From Stieleria varia (GTDB taxonomy: Bacteria > Planctomycetota > Planctomycetia > Pirellulales > Pirellulaceae): a stretch of DNA of 64,000 bases. The translations under genes were made by a program, and so were the position numbers. Below, piece by piece: positions 26,056-34,961 of this stretch (positions within the stretch are counted from its first letter, which is position 1; each line of letters starts with the position of its first letter). The notes under the pieces were generated by a model, which saw nothing but the letters and a program-made list of their open reading frames with translations, was not told where the DNA came from and did no database searches. The stretch is taken from the NCBI RefSeq assembly GCF_038443385.1, contig NZ_CP151726.1, positions 5,642,001 to 5,706,000 on the forward strand. The letters run 5' to 3'.

Positions 26056-27210
26056 ATGGCGGCTCAGCAACAGTTTTCCTTCATGGACACCGAAGTCGAA
26101 CAGCCCGTGCAGGCTGCGGCGACGGTGACGGCTGAACGGCAACCAACTGAAAAGAAGTCGCCTGAAAAGAAGCCAACCGCAACAAAACCATCCGCACAAA
26201 AAAAATCTACCCCCAAACCATCCCCACTCGTTGCCGCCGCTGCCAAGTCGTCGCCGCAGCCAACACCACCAGCCAAGCAAACACCAGCCAAACAAACACC
26301 AGATCGCGCAACCGCCCTGCAGAAACTGCGGGCCGCCGTAGGTTGCATCAGCACGGCGATCGACAAGGCTCCTGCGACGCTCTCGACCGGCTCCAGCGTG
26401 TTGGACACTTGGCTACCGGGTTCCGGATTACCCGTCCACGGTGTGACCCAGTGGGTGGCTCAGCACGAAAGCACAGGGGCGGCTTCGCTCTCGATGATCG
26501 CGGCAGCCAATCGTTTGCGACAAGTCACCCAGCAGCACGGGAGACGGTTGCCACTGATCATCGTCGATAGCGACGGCATGTTTTATCCACCGGCGGCGAT
26601 CGCGTTGGGTGTTGCCTCGCAAGAAATGATCTTGGTGCGTCCCAAACGTCACACGGACTTGGTGTGGACGATCGACCAAGCCCTGCGGTGTGATGCGGTG
26701 GCCGGTGTGTGGGCGTCGATTCCGTCACGGCTCAGCGACCGAGACGCCAGGCGTTTTCAATTGGCTGCCGAGTCGGGACGCAAACCCGCGTTCATCGTCC
26801 GCGGCGCAAACGCGTTGCGTGCCCCCAGTTTTGCCGATGTCCAATTTCACGTCGATACTGCTGTTGTCGACGCCTCTGTTGCTCGCTCTGGCACCGCCGA
26901 CATCGATCGCTCTCCGATGATGCGGGTCACCTTACAACGATGCCGCGGTGCCATGTTGGGACAAAGTGTTTGTTTGAGCATTGATGATTCTGCGATGCTG
27001 GTCACGATTTCCTCCGACGCGACTTCCTTTGATTCAGTGGCTCGCCATGAAACAACTGCTCTGCATTTGGCTTCGCAACTGGCCCATCCAACGACTGCTC
27101 AGTCGTCCCCTCAACGAGTCGCTCCGCGAACTGCAGCGGGCGGATCTGGCAGCGGATCAACCGACCGATCCGATCGGCAAAACATCAACTCCACTGCACG
27201 CCGCGCCTGA
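26056..27210 (+). CDS. imuA: ImuA-like mutasome protein
   Basis: A RecA-like protein that works with ImuB and DnaE2 in SOS mutagenesis. Residues ~125-320 carry the recognisable core: LSTGSSVLDTWLPGSGLPVHG, a degenerate Walker A (HESTGAASLS), IIVDSDGMFYPPAAIALGV and ALRCDAVAGVWA. The ATG at 26056 (MAAQQQFSFMD) is preferred to 25972, because the extra residues look non-coding; it places QQFSF near the N-terminus, loosely resembling a clamp motif. A long Lys/Pro/Thr-rich linker (~20-85) precedes the core. Its last 164 nt overlap imuB in another frame, so the extreme C-terminus (Ser/Gly/Arg-rich) may be poorly constrained. Confidence 0.8.
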   Translation: MAAQQQFSFMDTEVEQPVQAAATVTAERQPTEKKSPEKKPTATKPSAQKKSTPKPSPLVAAAAKSSPQPTPPAKQTPAKQTPDRATALQKLRAAVGCISTAIDKAPATLSTGSSVLDTWLPGSGLPVHGVTQWVAQHESTGAASLSMIAAANRLRQVTQQHGRRLPLIIVDSDGMFYPPAAIALGVASQEMILVRPKRHTDLVWTIDQALRCDAVAGVWASIPSRLSDRDARRFQLAAESGRKPAFIVRGANALRAPSFADVQFHVDTAVVDASVARSGTADIDRSPMMRVTLQRCRGAMLGQSVCLSIDDSAMLVTISSDATSFDSVARHETTALHLASQLAHPTTAQSSPQRVAPRTAAGGSGSGSTDRSDRQNINSTARRA

Positions 27211-28876
27211 GCGCGCAGTTAATCCCACGCAGGGTCTGCCGATTCTGATTTGGCAGTCCGATCCACGACGCGGCCGCTTGGTCGTCGCGTGTTGTCGTCG
27301 TGCCGCCGCGCTGGGTGTACGTTTGGGGATGCCGATTGCGCAAGCGACCGAGTTGGCCAACTCAAAATCCGGCGTGACGGCTTGGATCACTCAACATGAT
27401 CCCCTCCTGGATGACTTGGCGATCCGCGCGGTCGCTGAGATCTTGCAACAGCACATCACACCGATGGTCGCGATCGAACCGTTGGATGCGAAACCATGGG
27501 CCGGACAAGTCTTGCATCAGAGCGACTCGCTGCTGTTGGACCTCAGTGGCGTGGTGCACCTGTTCGGCGATTTGAATCAAGTCATCCAGTCGATCCACGG
27601 ACAACTGCGACCGCTCGGTTTGCGTCCCAAGATCGCCATCGCCCACGGTGTCGCCGCGGCTTGGGCACACGCACACTTCAACCCGCAAGAAGACTTCATT
27701 GATGACGCCACCGCCTTGAACGCGTTGCCGGTGCAAGCCTTGCGGATTGCTCCGGAGACGGTTCACACACTATCGCGCTTGGGGGTTCGCCAAATCGGCG
27801 ACTTGCTACGTTTGCCTCGCAGCGGCTTGTCGTCACGATTGGGCAAGCCGTTGGTCAAACGTATCGCACAGGTCTTGGGCGAAACCGATGAACCGCTCTC
27901 GATTCACCATGCCGATGCAGAACATGTCAGCTCAATGGAGCTGGAGTACCCGACGGACGACCAGTGCATTTTGATGCATCGCCTGGAGCATCTGGTCGAT
28001 GAGATCATTGCGAGTTTGGCGGCAAGCCAGCGTGGGGCACTACGCTTGGCCTGCCGCCTGGACCTTACGGACCACTCGCAACTGGATTTCAATATCGGTT
28101 TATTTGCTCCGACACTGAACAAGAAACACCTCGTTTGCTTGATCGGTGCCTGCGTCGAGACGCGTCGCATACCGGCAAACGTCACGCGAATAACATTGTC
28201 GGTTTCTCTCAGCGGCTCACTCCGTACCTCACAGTCCGGTCTTTTTGACAATGACGAAGATGACCTCTTGGGCGATCGACCATCGGGCGATCAGAGTTTG
28301 CCTCGCTTCATCGATGCGATCAGCGGACGCTTGGGACGCGATGCGGTCCTGGGAGTCCGGCGGACTCAGGATCCGCTGCCCGAGAAAGCGTTTCAGTTGT
28401 ACTCTCTGACGGATCACCGAGGTCGGCAGAATATGCAGCGTCGGCTCAAGCAGCGGTCCAGCACGAACGAGCCGGAGCCATCGACCGATCGCGCAAACTC
28501 CGACGTACCACGTCACTCCTTTCGTCCGCCTCGTGTGACCGACGCCGGACGTCGACCGATGGTGTTGTTACCCCATCCCTTGCCGCTCACTGCCGTGACT
28601 GTGGCGACGAAACAAAAGCCGCCGGGCAACCATCCCCCAATTCAACTGCCCGTTCAATCACTGCCCGTCCATTCACTGCCCGTTGCGTTTCGTCTCGGCG
28701 GACGAGTGCATCGAATCGTCCGGCACCGAGGTCCCGAGCGAATTGAAACGGCGTGGTGGAGCGGACCGACGATCCGCCGGGATTATTATCAAGTCGAAAC
28801 GGATAGCGGTCGCCGCTGGTGGATCTTTCGCACCTTGGGCGATTGCACATGGAGCCTTCACGGACACTTCGGTTGA
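27047..28876 (+). CDS. imuB: ImuB, inactive Y-family polymerase-like mutasome subunit
   Basis: Starts MKQLLCIWLRNWPIQRL, the typical ImuB N-terminus. I therefore use ATG 27047, not the longer frame at 26981. Y-family palm/fingers elements are present (VACCRRAAALGVRLGMPIAQA; SLLLDLSGVVHLFGD), while the catalytic acidic residues of active Y polymerases are not evident, as expected for ImuB. A helix-hairpin-like segment (LSRLGVRQIGDLLRLPRSGL) follows. QSGLF at residues 396-400 fits the QxxLF clamp-binding motif used to recruit the mutasome. The C-terminal ~120 residues contain RIVRHRGPERIETAWW, usual for ImuB. No dnaE2 follows. Confidence 0.88.
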   Translation: MKQLLCIWLRNWPIQRLLSRPLNESLRELQRADLAADQPTDPIGKTSTPLHAAPERAVNPTQGLPILIWQSDPRRGRLVVACCRRAAALGVRLGMPIAQATELANSKSGVTAWITQHDPLLDDLAIRAVAEILQQHITPMVAIEPLDAKPWAGQVLHQSDSLLLDLSGVVHLFGDLNQVIQSIHGQLRPLGLRPKIAIAHGVAAAWAHAHFNPQEDFIDDATALNALPVQALRIAPETVHTLSRLGVRQIGDLLRLPRSGLSSRLGKPLVKRIAQVLGETDEPLSIHHADAEHVSSMELEYPTDDQCILMHRLEHLVDEIIASLAASQRGALRLACRLDLTDHSQLDFNIGLFAPTLNKKHLVCLIGACVETRRIPANVTRITLSVSLSGSLRTSQSGLFDNDEDDLLGDRPSGDQSLPRFIDAISGRLGRDAVLGVRRTQDPLPEKAFQLYSLTDHRGRQNMQRRLKQRSSTNEPEPSTDRANSDVPRHSFRPPRVTDAGRRPMVLLPHPLPLTAVTVATKQKPPGNHPPIQLPVQSLPVHSLPVAFRLGGRVHRIVRHRGPERIETAWWSGPTIRRDYYQVETDSGRRWWIFRTLGDCTWSLHGHFG

Positions 28877-29003
28877 CCGCAAAGTCCTGCTGACGATGGC
28901 AACGGATCATCAATCGTTTGGCGTCGCAACTTTCAGCAACCATTTGGTGCGAGGGGAATTCTGGCGAATCCCATTACCGAGCTGGTTGGTGCGAGATGGT
29001 TAG

Positions 29004-29477
29004 CTACTCTTGCATCACGTCATTGGCGTCGGTCTCCGCACCGCGTCGCCACGACTGAATGACGCGAAACATTCGCCTCAGGGCGTCAGCTACCAAGAAC
29101 ACGCCGCCGACCAAGGTGCCAGCGAGATAACCTGCCGGTGGTCCCCAAAAAAGGCCGCCAACGATGGCACACATCAACTCCATCCCGAACTCTCCAGCGA
29201 ACGCAGCTCCGACCACGATCACGGTCAAACTGTACACACCGCCGGCGATGACCGACGCTTCCCTCGGCTTCTTTCCGCCCATCAAAACGGCTTGAGCGAT
29301 CGCAACGGTTGCTAGAAAACCGCCGATGGCAAACCCGACATAAACGCCACCGTCGAGCAAGTGCACCGCCGCGAATAGCAAGCTGTATCCGGTGGAGATC
29401 GCCAGCAACGACGCCAAATCGAACCGCCTGGGAAACGAAAACAAATCGCCATCAAGGTCTGGCTGTTCAGTGGACAT
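29004..29477 (-). CDS. Hypothetical membrane protein, 157 aa
   Basis: Four predicted transmembrane helices between residues ~20 and ~135, with an N-terminal acidic segment (EQPDLDGDLFSFPRRFDLAS) and a charged cytoplasmic tail. I do not recognise the family. It ends a minus-strand run after the two-component genes but is separated from the response regulator by about 100 nt, so co-transcription is possible and not shown. Confidence 0.7.
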   Translation of the reverse strand: MSTEQPDLDGDLFSFPRRFDLASLLAISTGYSLLFAAVHLLDGGVYVGFAIGGFLATVAIAQAVLMGGKKPREASVIAGGVYSLTVIVVGAAFAGEFGMELMCAIVGGLFWGPPAGYLAGTLVGGVFLVADALRRMFRVIQSWRRGAETDANDVMQE

Positions 29478-29578
29478 CGGCGGACATCATGGGCAGGAGA
29501 TTCGCTCTGCATCGTCGGCGATCCATTCTATCGCTAAACGCGATCTCTGCACGCCACAAAGCGGATTCGCTGCTGAAC

Positions 29579-30022
29579 TCACGCCTTCGTGGGCAACGAG
29601 GTGATATCGAACCAGTAGTCACAAATTTGATCGACCGTGTGCTGCAAGTCATGCAGGTCGAAGGGCTTGACGATGTACGACGCACAGCCGTGTTCGTAGG
29701 CGATGGCCAAATCCTGGGGCGAATCGGATGTCGTCAACACCAGCAAGCGAATCCGTCGCAGCCGCTCGTCTTGGCTGATCTCAGCCAGGACCTCACGTCC
29801 GTCCATGACAGGCATGTTCAAGTCCAGCAAGACAATGTCCGGCGTGGGCGCATCGACAAACCGTCCCTTTTTTCGCAAAAACTCCATGCACTGTTCGCCG
29901 TTGGAAACATGGTGCAGCGTCACATCATGATCACTGCGTTTGAATCCAACACTGGTCAAATAGGCATCGTCCGCGTTGTCTTCGACGAGCAGAACGACTG
30001 CGTTACTGATCTTCATCGGCAT
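29579..30022 (-). CDS. Single-domain response regulator (CheY/Rcp1-like), 147 aa
   Basis: A receiver domain only. Acidic pocket Glu14-Asp15 (LLVEDNADD), phospho-acceptor Asp67 (VLLDLNMPVMDG), Thr97/Thr98 (LVLTTSD) and Lys119 (YIVKPF) are all present. LLVEDNADDAYL and the ~145-aa length resemble the Rcp1-like regulators that partner with phytochrome or PAS kinases. There is no output domain, so signalling goes by protein contact or phosphotransfer. Its start overlaps the histidine-kinase gene by 20 nt (Met3 at 30016 would shorten this), indicating a dedicated pair. Confidence 0.93.
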   Translation of the reverse strand: MPMKISNAVVLLVEDNADDAYLTSVGFKRSDHDVTLHHVSNGEQCMEFLRKKGRFVDAPTPDIVLLDLNMPVMDGREVLAEISQDERLRRIRLLVLTTSDSPQDLAIAYEHGCASYIVKPFDLHDLQHTVDQICDYWFDITSLPTKA

Positions 30023-31367
30023 GCACAGATTTGGATGGCTGGGATTCAGAAGAAAGTGATTTAGGCGAATGAAGTGTAAACTTGATCAGGGCTCCGACGT
30101 CGCTTTCGTCCGCCCAGATTCGACCGCCATGTCTCAGGACGATACGTCTGCAAACAGCCAAGCCGATTCCGTTGCCGGAGTACTCACCCTCGGCATGCAA
30201 ACGTTTGAAGATTTCGAAGATACGCTTGAAATGTTTGGGGTCAATCCCAATACCGTTGTCCGCGATTGAGATCGTCCAACGATCGCCTTCGAGAATAGCG
30301 GATACCCGAATCTGCGGTCTTCGTTCCGGGTGTCGATACTTGATTGAATTCTCGATCAAGTTCCGGAACAACTGTTCGATTTGGGCGGCATCCGCCAAGA
30401 CTCTTGGCAAGTCCTCCGAAATCAATTCGACCGAACATTTTTCCATTTCACTTTCCAGGACTGCTACTGCCGCCGACAGAGGTTTGTCCAACCAAACAGG
30501 CGTCAATTCAGAGGCCAGCGATTGCACACGAGAAAACTTCAACAGATCCTGGATCAGTGTTTGCATGCGTTTTGCACTGGCGACAATCCGGTTGATGTAT
30601 TCGAGGCCCTGCTCGTCAAGATTCGGTGTGTAGTCACTCTCCAAGAACTGAGCAAACCCCATGATGCCGCGTAGTGGCGTTTGCAAGTCATGCGACGCGA
30701 CATAGGCAAATTGCTGCAGTTCCTCATTGCTATTCCTTAATCGCTCGTTGGCTCGCTCCAGTTCCTGCGTTCGCTCGATGACACGCCTTTCCAGTTCGGC
30801 TTGCATTTCCAACTGCAGACGTTCGGCGTTCTTGCGGTTGGTGATGTCGCGAACAAAGCAACTGAACTCAAATCCGGCGTCGAGCGGCAAGACAGACATG
30901 GACAACTCAGCGGGAAATCGCGAACCGTCGCTGCGGATCGCTGTTCGCTCGATTCGTCTGTTCAACAGATCGGAGCGTCCCGCATGTAAGTGATCGCCCG
31001 AGTCGCTCCCCGGCCGCGATTCAGCCTCGTCCAGCAAGATGATCTCCGAGATCCGCATGCCGCTTGCTTGCTCGCGGCTCCAGCCGAAAATCACAGCAGC
31101 CTGATCATTCCACCCAGTGATGTGCCCCGAATCGTTGACGGTGATCACTCCATCGAGCGCGGTTTCGATGATCAATGCGGTGCGGTGTTCACTTTGACGC
31201 AACGCGGCTTCGGTTTCACAGCGCCGTTGAATCTCGGCTTTCAAACTTTCACGCTCAGCCTGCAAGTCCTCCATGACACTCAGCAGAGCGCGCGATCGTG
31301 AACTCGCCTCGTCTTCCGAGGTGGATTTTTGGGTTTGCACCGACCGCTGAGTGGACTCAAGGTTCAT
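30003..31367 (-). CDS. PAS-domain sensor histidine kinase, 454 aa
   Basis: Cytoplasmic kinase: an N-terminal coiled coil (~28-60) leads into one PAS domain (~60-180; ALDGVITVNDSGHITGWND and FVRDITNRKNAERL), a second coiled coil (~185-218), the HisKA helix with phospho-acceptor His226 (ASHDLQTPLRG), the N box (FRNLIENSIKYRH) and G boxes (IADNGIGID, YSGNGIGLAV). The PAS-HisKA type resembles bacteriophytochrome-like kinases. There is no membrane segment. Its start codon overlaps the stop of the ethylene-binding-like membrane protein by 4 nt (ATGA), so I read the two as one receptor split into subunits: the coiled coil at the end of the first continues at the start of this one. Confidence 0.93.
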   Translation of the reverse strand: MNLESTQRSVQTQKSTSEDEASSRSRALLSVMEDLQAERESLKAEIQRRCETEAALRQSEHRTALIIETALDGVITVNDSGHITGWNDQAAVIFGWSREQASGMRISEIILLDEAESRPGSDSGDHLHAGRSDLLNRRIERTAIRSDGSRFPAELSMSVLPLDAGFEFSCFVRDITNRKNAERLQLEMQAELERRVIERTQELERANERLRNSNEELQQFAYVASHDLQTPLRGIMGFAQFLESDYTPNLDEQGLEYINRIVASAKRMQTLIQDLLKFSRVQSLASELTPVWLDKPLSAAVAVLESEMEKCSVELISEDLPRVLADAAQIEQLFRNLIENSIKYRHPERRPQIRVSAILEGDRWTISIADNGIGIDPKHFKRIFEIFKRLHAEGEYSGNGIGLAVCRRIVLRHGGRIWADESDVGALIKFTLHSPKSLSSESQPSKSVHADEDQ

Positions 31368-31930
31368 GACGACACGTCACGCAAGTACTTTTGTGACCTC
31401 CCCAACTCTTCCAACAAAGCATTGACTTCCTTCTTCAGCTCAATCACGCGATCTTCACGATCGGTCAAGTGACGAGCAAAGGACTCGAGCTCCTCGTTCT
31501 TGTCCTGCAGTTTCTCGTTCAGTGGCGCCAGCCCCGGCAATTCCAACGCTCGGGGCAGCGCCGGAATCAACGCCAAAACGGTGGCCCACGACACCACTGC
31601 CGTGCAGATCTTGATCAATCCCGAAAAGCGATACCACGGATGCCAAAAAATCGTCGCTTCGATCAAGTGCCCAAATCCGCACGAAAAAATGAAGCCCGCG
31701 AACAACCAGTAGATCTTTAGAAATCTGATGTCCGACCGCTGAAACACAAAGTAGGTGATGAGAATCGGTATCGCGATGTAAGCGCCAAAAATCAGCGAGT
31801 CCGAAACAATGTGCACCCAGCCGTGCAGATCTGACCATGAGCCACAGCGCCAGCGAGGCGGGAAACCTTGAGTATCAAAAAGCTCTGAGAACATTGTGAA
31901 TCCGAATTCGAGATGGGATGAACCAGGCAA
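31364..31930 (-). CDS. Membrane sensor subunit with ethylene-binding (ETR1-like) domain, 188 aa
   Basis: Three or four transmembrane helices plus a C-terminal coiled coil (~132-188). Residues Asp44, Tyr51, Ile54-Pro55, Ile81, Cys84 and His88 match Asp25, Tyr32, Ile35-Pro36, Ile62, Cys65 and His69 of Arabidopsis ETR1 in identity and in every spacing (7, 3, 1, 26, 3, 4). Cys65 and His69 bind the Cu(I) that holds ethylene. Arg101 and the IKICTAVVSWATV helix also resemble the third helix. Similar domains occur in cyanobacterial receptors such as Slr1212, there fused to kinase domains. Here the kinase is the next gene, overlapping by ATGA. Met13 (31894) is an alternative start. Ethylene binding itself is an inference. 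Confidence 0.78.
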   Translation of the reverse strand: MPGSSHLEFGFTMFSELFDTQGFPPRWRCGSWSDLHGWVHIVSDSLIFGAYIAIPILITYFVFQRSDIRFLKIYWLFAGFIFSCGFGHLIEATIFWHPWYRFSGLIKICTAVVSWATVLALIPALPRALELPGLAPLNEKLQDKNEELESFARHLTDREDRVIELKKEVNALLEELGRSQKYLRDVSS

Positions 31931-32173
31931 CCGTCTCTACTGCTGCACGTTTTCTTGCTCACCGAACTTGTCCGCCGAACCATTCAGTGTACAGGATTAA
32001 CAACCCGAATACTTTGAACCACGCAATTGAGCATCACTCGGACGGCCAAAGAGGCTGAGTCCAGATTCATCTTGTCGCGAGGTGTCCGGAAATCCTAATC
32101 TCCCGAAGATGGTGAAATCAGTCCGCACCATCAGACCGTCTCAGCGCAACCTCACCCGCAAACTCAATCGTCC

Positions 32174-32698
32174 ATGGAATCCATGAATCAACGAGACTCA
32201 AGCCCTCGGGTAGATGAAACGTCAGAAAGCTTTTTCTGGTTGCGTCTGGTTTACGCCGGCACGATCTTTCTGGGACTGACCACGGGGCCAATCATTCTGT
32301 TTGCTCCCAAATTGGCTCGCAAGCTGGTGGGTTTTCCCGAGATGTTGCCCGAACAAGATCCCGTGATCGTTGGCGTGATCGGATGCTTCTGGACAGCCGC
32401 TGGCGTGATCTCCATTTTTGGACTCATGCAACCCTTGAAATTCATCGTGATTCCCTTGATTCAGATGATCTACAAGAGCACTTGGCTGCTGTTTGTGTTC
32501 TTGCCACTGCTGATCGCCGGCAAGTTTCCCGACTACGGGTGGACGATCGCTATCGGAAACTTCATTTTCCTGATGCTGGACATCAAAGCGATGCCGTTTC
32601 GCTATCTCTTATCGGATTCGATGTGTACCACAGAAACCACTGAACACCGCGTGGCGGAAGAGAAGCCGTCGACGATCGTGGTCGGTAATCCTCAGTAG
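32174..32698 (+). CDS. Hypothetical four-helix membrane protein, 174 aa
   Basis: Four predicted transmembrane segments (residues ~25-45, 65-83, 88-112, 120-138) with polar ends. Recognisable local sequence includes GVIGCFWTAAGVISIFGLMQP and YKSTWLLFVFLP, similar to small integral membrane proteins of unknown role. Transcribed away from the sensor operon with about 240 bp between. The carbamoyltransferase gene starts 19 nt downstream, so they may share a transcript. Confidence 0.7.
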   Translation: MESMNQRDSSPRVDETSESFFWLRLVYAGTIFLGLTTGPIILFAPKLARKLVGFPEMLPEQDPVIVGVIGCFWTAAGVISIFGLMQPLKFIVIPLIQMIYKSTWLLFVFLPLLIAGKFPDYGWTIAIGNFIFLMLDIKAMPFRYLLSDSMCTTETTEHRVAEEKPSTIVVGNPQ

Positions 32699-32717
32699 AC
32701 CATGAACATCATTCGAT

Positions 32718-34961
32718 ATGAGATCATCAGTGGCTAACCAGACTCGTCCATCGTCCAGTCTACTGAAGCGGTCGGTCGCCAAGTTGTTGCAGCCCGTGAT
32801 CGGGACGATCGCTCATTCGTATGGCTTGCACACCCTACAATCACGAGTTTCGCAGGCGACGCTTGATCGAGCAAAGAAGAAACTAGAGCACGGGGAACAA
32901 CTACGAATCGTCGGCTTGGGTTGCGGTGGTCACAACACGGGTGTCGGATTGGTCACAGCAGATCGTGACACCGGGATACGAGTCATCTGCAATCACGAGG
33001 AAGAAAGGTTTGTCGGGCAAAAACACTGCAAGGATTTTCCGGAATTCAGTTTCCAGCAGATGCAAGTCGATTTGCAAGACCTGCAGTGTGACCTCGGGGC
33101 GATCGACGGATTTGTTTGCACGTGGGACTACGTCAATTTTTTCTCAAACCTGTGCGGACATATTGTCGGTGAACTACCCGGCAGCCTTACATTGTTACGT
33201 CGTGAAGCATCACCGACGTTTTCGACTCGTGATATAGGCCGAATCTTTCGCGCGCCACAGAGCCTTGCGAAACAAGTTTCACGACAGAAAAATGCACCGC
33301 AGGCACACCCCATCATCTGCCTGCGTCATCATGACAGCCACGCATTCTCGGCGTACGGACTTTCTCCATTCGCCCAGGACGGCCACCCCACGTTGGTTGC
33401 CGTGATCGACGGAACGGGTGACGACGGCTCCATCTCACTTTATCGAGCCGATCAAAGCGGTTTGCATCGTTTCTACAGCAACAAGAACATCTTCGATTCG
33501 ATCGGCCAGATGTTTCTGTACATCAGCAGTTGCCAAGGCGGTTGGGCGCCGTTGAGCAGTGAAGGACGCTATATGGGCGCTGCTGCGTGGGGAAACGGAG
33601 ATCGGATGACGAACCCGTACTATCGAATGCTGCGTGAGGTATTCTCATTTGGACGCGATGGCGATGTACGTTTGAATCCCCGATTGGCGAATTGGCATCG
33701 AGGAGGCAGCCTACGACCGCTCAACCGGGCACTCATCGATATCTTGGGCGACCCCATCCTGCCCTCGCAAATGTGGAATCCTGATCACGTTTTGAACGTG
33801 GATGAAATCCAACATGCCGAGATCACACAGGATCGTGTCGACAAAGCAGCGGCGACACAATTGGTTTTTGAAGACGCCATGTTCCACGTGCTGGACTTCG
33901 GCATCCGTCGTAGCGGAGCGCAACGGGTGGTGCTGGCCGGCGGCACCGCGCTCAACTGCGTTGCCAGCATGCGGCTGATGGAACACTTTGATTCCGCATG
34001 GTTTCAACGCTACACCAAACTCTCCGGACCGCTGCAAATGTGGGTTCCTCCCTTTCCAGGTGATGCCGGACTGCCTGTTGGTGCCGCTTACCACTTCGCC
34101 TGCTTGGCCGGGGCGCCGATGAACAGGCCTGAGGGACGTTTGGCTCATCCGTTCTTGTGCGGACATGCAGCCTCAGAGAACGACATCAATGTCGCCCTGG
34201 CTCTATCGATCGACGACATCGGATCTGAACCATTCGGAAACATTCATTCACAAGATTCACTCGATCGAGTCTCAGACTTGATGGCTTACATCGTCGCACA
34301 CGGAGGCGTGATCGGGTTGTATCAAGGGGCCGCCGAGTCCGGTCCGAGGGCTTTGGGGCACCGTTCCATTTTGGCCGATCCGACATCCAGCGATACTTTG
34401 CACGTTTTGAACGAGCGAGTGAAGCATCGGGAACGAATTCGTCCTTTGGCTCCGATGGTCACGTTGGATGCTGCCAAGGAACTGTTTGAGCTTTCGGATG
34501 GTGCAGCCGCTGATGACTATGATGCGTACAGCTACATGGTCATGACGACTCGTGCCTTGCCGATTGCTCGGAAGCTGATCCCCGCTGTGATTCATCACGA
34601 TGGGACGGCGAGAATCCAAATCGTACGTGAACACAACAACCCGCTCGTTCACGCGTACCTACGAGCCATGGGACGACGGACGGGCGTAGAAGCCTCTGTG
34701 AATACATCGCTCAATGTCGGAACACCGATTGTTCAAACGCCCTCGCAAGCGTTGGAGGCGTTGCGACGGAGCATGGGAATGCACTGCCTGATCATGATCA
34801 GCGATTCAGGAGCCTGTTGGATCACTTGGCATCTCAAAGTCCAGGGATACAAGGACGGGGGTCAACAGCTTCGTCAATGGATCCATCAGTGGCAGGAATT
34901 CCCGATGGTACAGAGCCGAGTTCTGCATTTCCGAGTGACCAGACCCGCCACTGCAGCTTGA
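32718..34961 (+). CDS. Carbamoyltransferase, NodU/CmcH family, 747 aa
   Basis: Transfers a carbamoyl group from carbamoyl phosphate to a hydroxyl of a sugar or antibiotic. The metal-binding HHDSHA motif (His204, His205, Asp206, His208), VAVIDGTGDDGSISLY, SSEGRYMGAAAWG and the C-terminal LYQGAAESGPRALGHRSILA and VNTSLNVGTPIV are those of NodU/CmcH. The length is longer than NodU (~570 aa) because of an N-terminal ~65-residue extension and inserts. No polysaccharide or antibiotic gene cluster is adjacent, so the acceptor is unknown. Start codon 19 nt after the preceding gene. Confidence 0.88.
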   Translation: MRSSVANQTRPSSSLLKRSVAKLLQPVIGTIAHSYGLHTLQSRVSQATLDRAKKKLEHGEQLRIVGLGCGGHNTGVGLVTADRDTGIRVICNHEEERFVGQKHCKDFPEFSFQQMQVDLQDLQCDLGAIDGFVCTWDYVNFFSNLCGHIVGELPGSLTLLRREASPTFSTRDIGRIFRAPQSLAKQVSRQKNAPQAHPIICLRHHDSHAFSAYGLSPFAQDGHPTLVAVIDGTGDDGSISLYRADQSGLHRFYSNKNIFDSIGQMFLYISSCQGGWAPLSSEGRYMGAAAWGNGDRMTNPYYRMLREVFSFGRDGDVRLNPRLANWHRGGSLRPLNRALIDILGDPILPSQMWNPDHVLNVDEIQHAEITQDRVDKAAATQLVFEDAMFHVLDFGIRRSGAQRVVLAGGTALNCVASMRLMEHFDSAWFQRYTKLSGPLQMWVPPFPGDAGLPVGAAYHFACLAGAPMNRPEGRLAHPFLCGHAASENDINVALALSIDDIGSEPFGNIHSQDSLDRVSDLMAYIVAHGGVIGLYQGAAESGPRALGHRSILADPTSSDTLHVLNERVKHRERIRPLAPMVTLDAAKELFELSDGAAADDYDAYSYMVMTTRALPIARKLIPAVIHHDGTARIQIVREHNNPLVHAYLRAMGRRTGVEASVNTSLNVGTPIVQTPSQALEALRRSMGMHCLIMISDSGACWITWHLKVQGYKDGGQQLRQWIHQWQEFPMVQSRVLHFRVTRPATAA

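Noticed and set aside
30003..31930. Sensor/kinase as one fused gene broken by sequencing error
   Set aside because: Considered, but the clean ATGA overlap with a start Met and coiled coil on both sides is what a true coupled pair looks like; kept as a separate finding.
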